Assembly (NCBI GenBank): GCA_958295665.1 | Contig: OY282558.1 | Span: 349,227,034-349,291,033 of the forward strand | Reading direction: 5' to 3' | Length of the DNA stretch: 64,000 bases | Origin: Tipula vernalis | Lineage: Eukaryota; Arthropoda; Insecta; Diptera; Tipulidae | Shown: one piece after another, positions 1 to 10,813 of the stretch | Layout: each line of letters opens with the position of its first letter | How positions within the stretch are numbered: position 1 is the stretch's first letter | Translations under genes and position numbers: made by a program | Notes under the pieces: model-generated | Databases searched by the model: none | Told to the model about the DNA's origin: nothing | Seen by the model: the letters and a program-made list of their open reading frames with translations, nothing else

Positions 1-780
1 CCTGAGAAACCGTAAGCGCGGGTTCAGCTCCCATATCTTCGTAAGAAATGTTTTCCGTTGAATAATCATGTATCATGGTTCAGTTAATTAATCTGTGCTG
101 GTAAGTTGGTGCTTATTTCCATAATCTTAGTTTCCGTACATGCTTTTATACTTAATCGGCTAATCGGGCAATGTTATCTAAACTTCCGCCGCTATACCTG
201 CTATAACAAATCATTATAGTTACTAACTTAGGGTTCCATAAAACATAAAGTTTCAAATGGAAATTTTTTGCAGCAATGGTGTGCGTAGCTCATAGTAATT
301 GACGTGGTTTTTAATGCCAATATCCATAGTAGTTGCATATTCTAGTAGTGGGTTAATCATTAAGCTCAGAAGTTAAGTTTATTTCAGAATGTTGTAAGGG
401 GGGCTGCTGAAATAACCTTTACTCAGTTTTAAATCGTTCGATAAACATCTGAAGTTGAAACAGATTCTATGGTGAAATATTTTAAATTGTATAACTGGTA
501 ATATGAGCACTGGTACACTGAACTAAGCCGTTTAGAACATAATGTTTATAGATTGATATTTGTAGCAATATTTGCGAATCAATGTTTTGTAAACTATCAT
601 CTTGTTGAAACTATTTATATAACATTGAATCGCAAAAGAACCAGACTGTGCCGACGAAGCGATTTTTTTTCTGCAAGCATTTGTACCAGCATTTCACTTA
701 CTAGTGGTTTAATTTGCCGAATAATAAACGCTTGAGATGGTGATGAAATATCACCAGTGGCACTGCCTCGTCGTTTTTTC
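1..780. other. No gene recognised; AT-rich DNA
   Basis: No reading frame here resembles a known protein, and the short ORFs are what AT-rich DNA gives by chance. A splice-donor-like string (TTC|GTAAGAAA) lies near base 40, so the tail of an exon entering from outside the window cannot be excluded, but the left context is missing. Confidence 0.4.
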
Positions 781-824
781 TTTTAATTTGAAGAAAAGTG
801 CAGTTTTCTATTAATTTGAAGAAA

Positions 825-1080
825 AACATGTGAGTACTTGTTCCGGCGTTTTAAAAGTGCCGATTTTGACACCAGTGACAAAGAACGCTAAGGGAGGCCA
901 GTAAAGTTTGAAGACGCTGGGTTAAAGGCATTTTTGGACCAAGATCCATGCTAAACTCAAGAGGAGCTCGCTGCAACTTTATGAGTGACTCAACAAGGAA
1001 ATTGGGTTCCGTATGAACTCATGCCAAGAGACGTCGAACGCCGATTTCTCACGTGCGAACAACTGCAAAGGGTTAATGGC
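825..1080 (+). pseudogene. Fossil mariner (DD34D) transposase fragment
   Basis: Plus-strand translation, with stops and a gap, recovers the N-terminal helix-turn-helix region of a mariner transposase. Recognisable pieces in order are CEYLFRRFKSADFD, DKER, GRPVKFEDAGLKAFLDQDP, TQEELAA and then WVPYELMPRDVERRF..CEQL. A stretch between VTQQ and WVPYEL is deleted, and in-frame stops interrupt the DKER-GRP junction and the segment after DQDPC. The catalytic DDD domain was not found downstream. This is a dead, truncated DNA transposon that would have bound terminal repeats and catalysed cut-and-paste transposition. The assignment rests on protein motifs. No terminal repeats were identified, so the element ends are unknown. 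Confidence 0.75.
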
Positions 1081-1595
1081 AAAACGTGATTTTCTCATCT
1101 GAGAAAAATAGTAAAAACATTTGTATCCTTCTATTCTTGAATGATCTAGGCAAACATTTGCAGCAATGATCTTGCAATGATGGAATGATAATTCTGGATG
1201 AAATGTTGAAATTACAAGATTGATTCCAAAGTAATAATGCGGTGTACCTTTCCATTTTTGTAACATTACTGACAGGAAAGACATAGTTCTACGTCAAAAT
1301 TAATTAGCCTTCTATAGTTTAAGGAAAGCGATTTTGGTTTTTGTATACTACGCCTTACCAATTAACAACGTTAATTTAAAGCTTTTAATATCTAAAATGA
1401 TTAAAAACAAAAATTCAAACATAAAAATCCTATTAGAATAAAAAATGGCTGTGTTTAATTATCGGATTTTTTACTTTATAAAAATAACTATTCAAAAACG
1501 GAGTAAAACGCTTTAAAAACTTTGAATTTAAAAGAAAAGTTTAAAAATAATTCCATTGTATTAGAAAAGTAAAAAAAATATTATTAAACTAATAT
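1081..1595. other. AT-rich stretch, no gene seen
   Basis: Low-complexity AT-rich DNA between the mariner fragment and the CGCG-repeat element. The 101- and 60-codon minus-strand frames here overlap each other in different frames and resemble nothing known. The right-hand end of the mariner copy may be buried here but cannot be recognised. Confidence 0.4.
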
Positions 1596-1996
1596 GGGAT
1601 CCGCTCGAAACGCGTTGTTTCAAAACGCGATTTTGCAAAACGCGATATGGTACAAAACGCTATGGTACAAAACGCAATATTTTAAAATTATTAATTTTCC
1701 TTCATTCCACATATAAAATTTTCCTTCACCTTTATGATGAAATTGAGCATGTACGATGGAACTAGGATATTCGTTTTGAAATATGTGTTTTGAATTATCG
1801 CGTTTTGTGCTATAACGCGTTTTGTACCACACATCGCGTTTTGAAATATCGCGTTTTCAATTATTGCGTTTTGTGCTATATCGCGTTTTGTACAATATCG
1901 CGTTTTGTACCATATCGCGTTTTGCACCATATCGCGTTTTGAAATATCGCGTTTTGTCAAATCGCGTTTTAAAATATCGCGTTTCAAATGGGACCC
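1596..1996. mobile_element. Inverted-repeat element made of CGCGTTTT short repeats
   Basis: The left part (1608-1680) carries about five copies of an AAAACGCG-type motif. The right part (1795-1990) carries about twelve copies of the opposite orientation, TATCGCGTTTTG, spaced mostly 13-20 bp apart. The outer ends are also inverted: GGGATCC..CGAAACGCG on the left against the reverse complement of CGCGTTTCAAATGGGACCC on the right. The CpG-rich repeats stand out sharply from the AT-rich surroundings. No transposase is present. It is best read as a non-autonomous foldback or MITE-like element; an expanded minisatellite within a palindrome is the alternative. TAATA occurs just outside both ends, but not at exactly equal distances. 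Confidence 0.6.
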
Positions 1997-3970
1997 AAGT
2001 AATATAAACGAATTTGAGTGGTACTTGTTGGCTTAGCTTATTAAGTCAAATTATCATGTTTACTGCTCACCTAATTCAATGAATAAATAGAAAAGTAAAT
2101 GTAATTTTTTTGTCGTTTCCAAATTTTTGTAATCCTTTCACAATCATTCTGGAGAATATGAAGGACATGCCCGTCAAATTTCTTTTACTGTATGAATCGT
2201 ATGAACGAAATTCATAAATACCTTTTCAAAAGATTTGCGACTGTATTTATAGTCACTCTCGGCCATTCATTTAAAATTTAAACAATCGCCGAACTCTTTT
2301 ACATAAAACTATAAAATTGTAAGCTTTCTTATGGTGTTTGGTAACAACAATAGATCCATTGTTTCAACGATAATTATGTCAATCAAATAATAAAAATTAA
2401 TTGCCAAGGTCATTTGTTAATTTAGCTATGTTATGTTTGTTGTTGTAACCCAAACATAAATTACCATTAGATTACAGAATGACCCCATATTATAATAAAA
2501 ACCAAAATAAATTAATCGCCCATGTAATAAGACAATTGACGTGTATAAAAAATATTTCGCCTAATCATGGTTCATTTTTACATAAATAAATTTAAAGATT
2601 AAATTTAAATAGGCCATTTACAACTCTTGTAATCATTGCCACTTGCCAGTGAACTGATTTAAAAATATAATTTGGTTAACGTTTTATACAATATTTTTTG
2701 TTTGCAACAACAATGTACGAGTATTTACAATATGTATGAATACGAATATGTATTTTGGTTTGTATACAGAAAACATTTTTTGCTTATCAGTTAAAATACG
2801 GACAATCACGTTTTGTTATTTTTTAGCCGAATAAACAAATTTATTTTATATAGGAATAAATGTGTATGTATGGTAGGTAAGACATAAAATTCAACAAAAT
2901 GCAAATTAATTCTCTCTTGGATTAATCAACTTTTCGATTGCCTTTCGACCTAATAGGTACCCTTTCCAAACATAACATTGAAATTATCTAAAAAAAATTC
3001 TAACCACCAACAAACAACAAAAATACTTTAAATGAAATAAACAGACATTAATCTCTATAATTAGTACACAAGCGTTTATAATCACTTGTCGTCGTAGTTG
3101 ACTTCCTCCAGTCATAATTAACCATTTATAAGCACATATAGAAAAATTATCATAAATACATTTTTTCATACGCGCTATAATTTAATCAGTTAAAAATAGA
3201 AATAAAATTGTGTAGTTCTTTACATAAAAATATAATCATATGGTTTACCTGCCTCTGAATAACTCAACTAACGTTGAAATATTCGTCATTACAACAGAAT
3301 GGTGGAATAAATTATGTAAATAATCAGATATATAGTATAATATTCATTATCGAAGTGCGATAATGAATGCATTTTTGTAATAAGAATAATAAATTGGTGG
3401 TACACAATAACTGGGATACTGATTTTTATGTCAGTCAACTTATTTATGTATAACGCATCCTTGGTTTAAAATCAATGCTGCACTGCAGATTAGATCATAT
3501 AGTCCACAAGTATTGTGCGCTTGTCTGTATGTGTGGTAAACAAACCGGTCGAAATTAATCTTATTTCTGTGTATAAAAAAAATCTCATTTTTCTTTTGTT
3601 GTTTTTTTTTTGTCTTACTAGCCATTCGGCTAATAAGATTAATAGATGAAAATTTACAACTTCACAAAAGAAATAGAAACAATGGAAAGATGTAAAATAT
3701 TTAAAATTATTGTGCTAATAGAGTGAAGGTGTTTAATATATAAAGACCCACGTTAAAATTGGTATAACCCGTTCAAATACCGGTTAAATATATTTCAACT
3801 ACATAGCTGAACAGTTAATTTCTCGCATATTTTATCTAACATTGACCTTTCTCTTACCCGGCCGGCGTAATCAAATTACGTTCATTTGCATATCGAAAGT
3901 AGTAGACCCCGTACTCAATGTTATACTATTACTTTATTCATCGAAAAAACCTTCGTTGTTTGTTTTCTTT
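1997..3970. other. AT-rich intergenic stretch
   Basis: No coding or RNA gene recognised in about 2 kb. The only local structure noticed is a hairpin at 3342-3368 with an 11-bp perfect stem (ATTCATTATCG) and a 5-nt loop. Confidence 0.5.
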
Positions 3971-3980
3971 TCTATTGACG

Positions 3981-4065
3981 TTTTCTTGTTTATCGGATTC
4001 TTCTTCTTTCGGCGGTAAAAGTTAAGCGGTAAGTTTTCTTGTTTATCGGATTCTTCTTCTTTCGG
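3981..4065. repeat. 33-bp perfect direct duplication
   Basis: A string beginning GTTTTCTTGTTTATCGGATT and ending TTCTTTCGG occurs twice, about 52 bp apart (near 3981-4013 and 4033-4065), without mismatches. The spacer contains GGCGGTAAAAGTTAAGC. This looks like a recent local duplication. Confidence 0.7.
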
Positions 4066-4739
4066 TGCTTCAAAGGAACAGACAATTTTCAAGAGACCCC
4101 GCCTATACCATATATGTAGTTAGATTTTGTTATAACCTTTAATTAGCAACATTTCACCGGCAATTCCATCAAATTCACAAAGTTTAGAATCTTTGAATTT
4201 TTAGTTGCATCTTTTGAGGTTCTGATTTTGCAAAATTTTGGGTTCAATGTTCTTGTCCTGCCTCTACCGAAAACAACACCTTGCAGAAATTTCTCAAAAT
4301 TTTGCAAAATACGAACACCAACTAAACAAATAACTATAAACAATTTTTATTGATAAAAAAAAAAAATAATCTTAGATTATGGCTACGGACCTACAAATCA
4401 TAAACCAAAAAAAAAAAAAAAAAATATTTTTTTTACAATCTCACAAGTTACCACATTTGCGGTCACTCAGTCACACTTTTAAATCGTGCTAAATTATTTT
4501 AGAAAGTAAGAAAATGCTAAAAATAATCGCCCTAAAGATAAATACGAAAATAACGAATTTTCAAAATTCCAAACATTTCACCGTTACGTAAAATTTAGGA
4601 AATTTACTACACAAGGGGCTTTCTTTGAAGTTTCTTCAAACAAAGTTTGGATTTCAACTCCTGTACCTAAAATAACTTTAGTTTAAATTATAAAATTATT
4701 TGCAGCTAAAAGTTGTAACATCTATTCATTAGGTACATC

Positions 4740-5095
4740 TCATTCTGAACTTAGTGGTGAATTTAAAATTTCTTGTTCGTTGACTGATCTAAGATCGTTT
4801 GCAAATTTGGGTTCGCATTGCTCAATTTTCAGGCGGAAATGTAATTGTGTGCTTAAGTGATATTCAGTTGAGGCTTTGATTTCAAGAATGTTAAGGAAAA
4901 AGTTTATTCTTTGATCAGATGGGAAATCTGCAAATATTTCATTAATCTTATTTTCTCCGACAACAGATTGCGGAATTAAAGGAAAATTAGCGTGCTGATT
5001 CACTAGCCAAGAAGAAACATTTCGTGAAACGAATACTTACTCAAGAAGGCATATGCGAGCACTCCTGAAGAAGGATGCAACCGTATACTAACTCG
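4740..5095 (-). other. Unidentified coding-like segment
   Basis: An open minus-strand frame (5003 down to 4740) gives an 87-residue sequence of normal composition, including NQHANFPLIPQSV and FPSDQRINFFL. Just upstream on the same strand lies a donor-like GTAAGTAT (about 5046) and an acceptor-like CTTGGCTAG (about 5005). They would define an intron of only about 45 nt joining to a further open segment in frame. I do not recognise the protein. It may be a remnant of a mobile-element ORF or chance. The intron would be shorter than most insect introns. Confidence 0.2.
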
Positions 5096-5099
5096 ATTT

Positions 5100-6260
5100 C
5101 GGAAAATTTAAATTTAAAATATTATGGAAAAAATCTCCGTTTTCTAGAATTTCTGGAAAACGATGTAATGAACCCATAAAAAAAACAAGTGGGTATAATC
5201 TTCTTCCAAACGTCAATTTTTTAATGTTTTTAACGTTTTGTTCCAAAATTAAATATTGCCTTTTCCAGAATTTACCCAGGAGCGAAAAAATTTAAGCCAA
5301 ACCAAAGCGGTAATATTTCTTTATTTTTCAGGAAATAAGGCCCAGGGATTTTATATTTTTTAATGATATGAAAATGCAGCGCTTTGTAGAAAAGCAATAA
5401 GACCAACGGTTGGCGGCTGTTGACTTAAATTTTTACACTGGTTCTGAAAAAGAGAAAATTAAATTTTGATGTTTTTTATTAAATACGAGTATGTGATATA
5501 ATTGAACCATTAAAATGAATAATCGTCCAAAATTTGTTTTGGGTGATTATTAATTTTAAATATTTTGGACGATTCTTGAAAATATATCACCGCCCACATT
5601 TTAAAGTAAAAGTTGTTGGGTGATTATTCATTTTAGGTTTTGGGTGATTTTGAATTTTTTGTTTAGGCGATTCGTCGGGTTTTGGGCGATTATTCATGTC
5701 GCCGTTTGCACAAGTACAATGGTCATTGACAATGCAATTTCATGGAATTTTTGTCACATTTGACATTTTTGAGAACTGCCAAATCCTATATTATTAAAGA
5801 TTTATATAACGATGAGCATCTGACCCCATTTTAGATGGCTTAAAGACCGCACCTGACCCTATTTTGAATGGCTAAAAGAATATATTTCAGACATACGAAA
5901 ATTTTTGACGTTTGACATTTTTGAAAACTGTCAAAAGTTGAAAGTATATAGTATATTTTATAAAATATTTATGTAGCAAGTGGGGTATTATTTTAAAGCC
6001 GAAGCCTATTCCGATACTCGTATATTCAGAAATAGTGAATGAATGCCTACCTATGCAGTACACAAAAAAGGCAATTAGAGAAACCTAAATTGAAACGGCA
6101 ACAAAAATTAATAAATGTTTCCGCTTGGTGCTAAGGAAGTTAGACTGGGAAGCAGCAAAAACGAGAGGATTACACCTAAGGATAAATATAAAATAAACAA
6201 AACCAACAACCTTTTAAAAACAAGCTTTAAGTTTAATGTGCACTAAAAGCCGGTCCACAT
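5100..6260. repeat. Gene-free; short degenerate direct repeats
   Basis: No gene seen. Between 5510 and 5700 the motif TTTTGGGTGATTATT recurs about three times, and ATCGTCCAAAAT (5523) is mirrored by ATTTTGGACGAT (5561). At 5818-5880 a unit of about 33 bp (CTGACCC.ATTTT..ATGGCT) occurs twice in tandem. TTTGACATTTTTGA is repeated at 5759 and 5911. These look like worn tandem duplications. Confidence 0.4.
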
Positions 6261-6263
6261 TGA

Positions 6264-6612
6264 GTACGAACGACGAGAACGAATCTTCCTTTTTCACCAA
6301 ATTATGTAAGAAAATTGATCAAATAGTAAAATCGTATATTTTTAATTAACGATAGCTAAAATTTCATGCATTTACTAAAAATCAAATGTAAAATTTTAAC
6401 AGTTTTACAAGTTTTCAATTTATCGTCTTAAATTCAAAATTATCAACGGTAAATTGAAATTTTATATTAAAACTTACAATTTTAGTTTTTAGTTTTAGTA
6501 AATGCACGCTAGTTTAGCTATCGTTAATTAAAAACAAATGGTTTTCATTATTTTAACAATTTTCTTACATAATCTAGTGAAAAAGGAAAATTCGTTCTCG
6601 TCGGTTGTTCTT
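6264..6612. mobile_element. Palindromic MITE, about 350 bp
   Basis: Two arms of roughly 120 bp are inverted copies of each other at about 80% identity. The left arm contains CGACGAGAACGAATCTTCC, TTATGTAAGAAAATTG, TTAATTAACGATAGCTAAA and GCATTTACTAAAA. The reverse complement of the right arm contains the same blocks in the same order. There is no coding capacity. The exact ends and target duplication were not resolved (left outer end near GTACGAACGACG, right near CGGTTGTTCTTA). Confidence 0.65.
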
Positions 6613-7892
6613 AATATATAGAGAGAGGCCTTAAAAATGTGAACAGAAACTCTAGATTTCTGGAAATTTATAGATTTTTTCTAATAAAAATAAGAGCGTG
6701 GGTTGCAACATGAAATTTGACATTTGACGGGGCAGGTAGTTGGCGTTACTATTTGCGAAGGTAGAACGATGAGGTTACGTGGCTCGTTGCATGACAAAAT
6801 TATTGGAAAAGAATATATTTTTAGTTTTTAACTTAAAACAAGACGTATTCCATTATAAGAAGGTAGGGTTCCAAATTCGACCTCGTCGATTTCAATTTTT
6901 AAATTTTTATCATGTTCCTTTCCACGCATGCTTTCCTTAAGCTTTTTGACCTTCGGTTGTCCCGTTATACGGCAGTGATGGTTTTTGTTAGTTTTAGTAG
7001 GAGTTTTGGCGAAATGAGTGCACCTACATATTTTGGCCTGTGGAGGACGTAGCTACTACTCGATAAAACTACTCCATAAAAAAAGTTCGGTACACCATTA
7101 GCTACACGGCCTAGTTTGTTCATTACATTGCTTTAAATATAAAAAAATCATATTTTTTATCATTTTTTCCACATTGGATGAAACGGAAAATACTGAAAAT
7201 GAAGAAATATTGTAAAATATGTAATTATTGGGGACATACTTTAATAAATAATGAACTAATGTTTAAAATGAGAATACCAAATTGTGTGAGAATGTAAATG
7301 ATTTAAATTGGAATAAAATTGTTTTTTTTTTTAATTTTTTCATGCTATAAGTCGTGAATGATTGTACTATCCCATAAAAAACTTCAACACACCATTTTTA
7401 AGGGAATGGTTCAAACTTTCCGTAAAATATAAATTTGTGGAGGTGCAAGGCTTAATTTGGCCAGTACATTGATGTTTTTGCACTTTTTCCCTGGACGTCG
7501 ACTACAGAAGCGCAGATATTTTTGAAATTTGTATGGTTTTAAAATGCTGTGCTGAAATTTTTATGAGGTGCTCCCTGTACATTAAGGTACATTCACTAAT
7601 TTATGAGGCTTAAAGCATGAAAAAAACTGCTTTATTAAAAAATAATTTTATTTGAATTTGAATCATCAGTCAACGTTTGAGTATTTGTACTTATTTCAAA
7701 GATTAGTTCATTACCTATCAAAACCTATCCCCTACAAATAAATATTTTGCAATATTTCCTCATTTTAAACATTAAGGTAAATTTATTTAGCTGAAACTCC
7801 TGCTCTGACGTTGCCTTCAAAAATCTTATTATTGATTAGTTTATTTAGTATTATTTAAGACCTTTCTAAAACGGTGTCAGTTCGAATTCTCG
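6613..7892. other. AT-rich stretch with a diverged duplicated block
   Basis: No gene seen. Blocks near 7065-7135 and 7365-7475 share CCATAAAAAA, ACACCATT, GGCC and CATTACATTG or ACATTGATG in the same order. They are probably two worn copies of one repeat about 300 bp apart. Confidence 0.3.
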
Positions 7893-8133
7893 GGCTGCGT
7901 TCGAATTCTCGGGTAAATCATTTACTACGGTAAATGTAGATTTTTAGTGTTCGTTTTTTGTTAAATTACGCATTTTTTTCTATGTTATACTCGCTCAATT
8001 CTTATAACAATAAAGAATAAAGTATCTAAACGTGAAACTTTTACCTTTTTTTATTTCGTTTACCCTCCATAACAAAAAAGTAAATCCATTTACCGATTTT
8101 AGCGGATTTACTTCAGAATTCGACCGCAGCTCA
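7893..8133. mobile_element. Small MITE with imperfect terminal inverted repeats
   Basis: The left end reads GCTGCGTTCGAATTCTCGGG followed by TAAATC. The reverse complement of the right end reads GCTGCGGTCGAATTCTGAAG followed by TAAATC. Inside, TTTACTACGGTAAATG and TTTACCGATTTTAG continue the weak inverted symmetry. It is about 240 bp and has no ORF. A second partial copy of the end motif (TTCGAATTCTCGGG) lies just upstream at 7880. Confidence 0.5.
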
Positions 8134-10046
8134 TATCTGCAGTCCGTGATCACTAAAACCCGAGACAACGTATTTATTCAACGTGGATAACGTAGAAATA
8201 CCGGAATACCTTTTTGATTTCACGCGCTTCGCTAATTTTTGATACTTACCGTAATAAGAAAACACACTAATACAATAAGAATATTTGACTGACCGACTAA
8301 ACGGCGCAGTGATCAAATAATTTATAATAAATTATTTCTACCAAAAAAGTAGAAATATCAAAATCCCCCTGTGCTTTAATCCGAGGTCAATTCAAAGTGT
8401 ATCGACTCCGAAAAATGAAAACTTTCCTTGAGCTTTCTCTGTGGTAGTTTGTTTTCGTACTGACAAGTTCGAACAAACAAAAAGTTCGGTCTACTCATCA
8501 GGCAACTACGATCAAACTACAAAAATACAATTCTAACTTCAACAAAATTTAATTCAAACTCCAGCCCAAATGACTGGCCCAGTAAATTCTTTAGGACTTG
8601 ATTTAACATGCTTAAGGTTAGAAACTCTCTATATAGAATCGGCTTAACACCTCCGAAATAAAATTTCACTAAATACATCGAAAAATGAGTGTATTCCATT
8701 TGGTGCAGGAGGCGAAGAATATTGTCTGGGTTGGCTGTGCATGGCAAACCAAAATTAACAAATCTAATTTTTGATTTATGGTATCGATCATAATACCATT
8801 AGTACGAATAATGTTCCAAAATATTTTTTGCCTGATGACAGAAACTTTTTTCAGGCCACGAAATAATACGTTTCGTAATAGGATTATAGAATTCACGAAA
8901 TATTGGAGATAATAAATTTCACTAAAATCCATGAACTAAAAAAATTTAACGAATATCATTTTTGATTAAAAGTTTCAAAAAATATTCTGAATTTGAGTCA
9001 TTGCTTAATTAAGAAATCCGATCCCAGATGATATGGCCGAAGGAATTTTTCAGTTATGTGTTGTAGAGAAATGTTGTAAAGGCCTGGAGTGTTTATGAAA
9101 GTAAAATCAAATTTTTCTTTGGCAAATCTAATTTCCCCAATTTTTTTTTTGAATAACCATTATAGTGTCTGGCAATATTTGTTGAATTCTGGCCATGTTT
9201 TATTTAAGACTATTTAAGACTGACTCCATCCCTATCCCTGCTACAAATGAAACTGCTGTGATTATGGACAAATTACATTGAAATTTATTATCTGAGTTAA
9301 CTAATATCAAGTTAGCGGGTTTAAAGCTTTTCTAGAAGAGGTTTCACCACGTGCGTGTATTTTTTTTAACCAGTCGTCCTCACTAAAACCAATTTTATAC
9401 AGCAATTTTTTCGAATTTGTTTGGAGACTTAATAACTATCCTATTTTTTTTAAAGCCGATTTGTTCAGACTTCGTCCATGTTTAATCATTTTTAGCTTAA
9501 TCGCCCTAGGTACCTACTGTGGTATTGTCTGGCTATGACATTTCTTTAAATGATATGCATAATATGTTCTAATTCTCAAAAATTAACTTTGTGAAAATGA
9601 CGAACATGTTTGCATACTTGACATGTCTGAATTCGCATTTCTGCTAAAATTACGTTTTTGAAAATGAAAAGGGTTCGAAGCTTAAGTTGCTTTAAGATAA
9701 GTTTTCTATTTACCACATAAAAGTTAGGTGAAAATAGCTAAAAATTAGAAATTTCGCTTACGGTTTCGCTGGCCGGTACTCTACGAGAAAAACTAAAAAA
9801 TCTCAATAAGATAATCTAAAACTATCTGTGATTTCGTGGAGAGCTGTGACCGTGTTAAAAAACTATTTAGCTCGATCAGCATACATACATAGCTTTATTA
9901 GTAAAGTAGATAAATTGCTCAAAGCCAATAAATAAAACAGTTTTCTTTTAATATTCAAATTTGGCTCAAAAACTTAAATCAATTTTAGTGTAATTTGCTG
10001 GATCTTGACTTTTTTCTAACACAAAACACCAACAATTAATTATGTC

Positions 10047-10620
10047 TAAAGCCCGGTACGCTGCTGAAGTGAAATGAAATTTCTCATATAAAAATGATAC
10101 AAGCGAAAATGAAAATGAAATTTTCACCGTTGAATTTCACTTTGTGGTAAGCAGTTTAGCTAGCGAAATGGTAGTTTTCATATTTAAATACAGATGTCCC
10201 TATTTTATCTCTACACATTTTTCACTTTATTTTTATTTTCCTGGGCCCCTATTCTCGAATTCCACATTCATTTTCCACATGCGGACATCTGTCAAAATTC
10301 ATAAAAACTATGGAATTTTTTGGGGACTAAGGGAATATTTCCGAATGGGTATAAGCAGGTGAAAAAATTCCCCATATACGAAAACGTCAATAATTACATA
10401 GATTTTGACAGATGTCCACATGTGGAAAATTGTTGTGGAATTCGAGAATAGGGCCCTCGGACGATACGAACTATCGAAGTGAATTTTATTGTATTTGTGA
10501 ATTTTATTGTATTTGTAAATTTTATTAAAACTCGTCATACTAAATTTTCACATCAGATTTATCTTTATTTTTGGAGACCAGTGAAAATTTCATTTCACTT
10601 GAACGGCGTACTAGGCTTAA
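10047..10620. mobile_element. Outer MITE interrupted by a second MITE
   Basis: The left end (TAAAGCCCGGTACGCTG, then AAGTGAAATGAAATTT) is mirrored at the right end (reverse complement TTAAGCCTAGTACGCCG, then AAGTGAAATGAAATTT). Both outer tips share AAGCC..GTACGC. The interior is non-coding and is occupied by the second inverted-repeat element at about 10243-10456. Confidence 0.6.
10243..10456. mobile_element. Inner nested MITE, about 214 bp
   Basis: Both ends carry GGGCCC followed by TATTCTCGAATTCCAC, then TTTTCCACATG and GGACATCTGTCAAAAT, in inverted orientation, giving arms of about 55 bp. It lies wholly inside the MITE at 10047-10620, so it inserted later. No ORF; no clear target duplication. 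Confidence 0.6.
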
Positions 10621-10813
10621 GGTGTAACTATTTTACTTCGTAAGTACCCCCTACCGACAAGAAATACTCCCCTAAAAATTTTAAACGTACTCCATTTAAA
10701 GTTTTCAGAGCGACAGCACTGGTCGTAGCTACCTGATGAGTAAACCGAACTTTTTGTTTGTACGAACTTGTCAGTACGAAACCAAACTACCACAGAGAAA
10801 GCTCAAGGAAAGT

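Larger units (their letters stand above)
8421..10813. mobile_element. Element-like interval bounded by 93-bp inverted repeats
   Basis: Bases 8421-8513 and the reverse complement of 10721-10813 match at about 93% (six mismatches counted over 91 aligned bases). Both begin ACTTTCCTTGAGC and continue through CTCTGTGGTAGTTTG, GTACTGACAAGTTCG and ACAAACAAAAAGTTCGGT. The 2.4 kb interval could be one DNA transposon with long terminal inverted repeats. The minus-strand frames inside (8517-8932) overlap each other and look like no known transposase, and the right half contains the nested MITEs at 10047-10620. No target duplication was found, so two independent copies of a solo MITE in opposite orientation are equally possible. 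Confidence 0.45.

Noticed and set aside
1691..1987. 98-codon minus-strand frame rich in KRDI and QNAI repeats
   Set aside because: It is simply the translation of the CGCGTTTT repeat array; no start context, neighbours or non-repeat domain support a protein.
8517..8932. Overlapping 76- and 87-codon minus frames as a transposase of the inverted-pair element
   Set aside because: They overlap in different frames, are short, and show no DDE-type or helix-turn-helix motifs.
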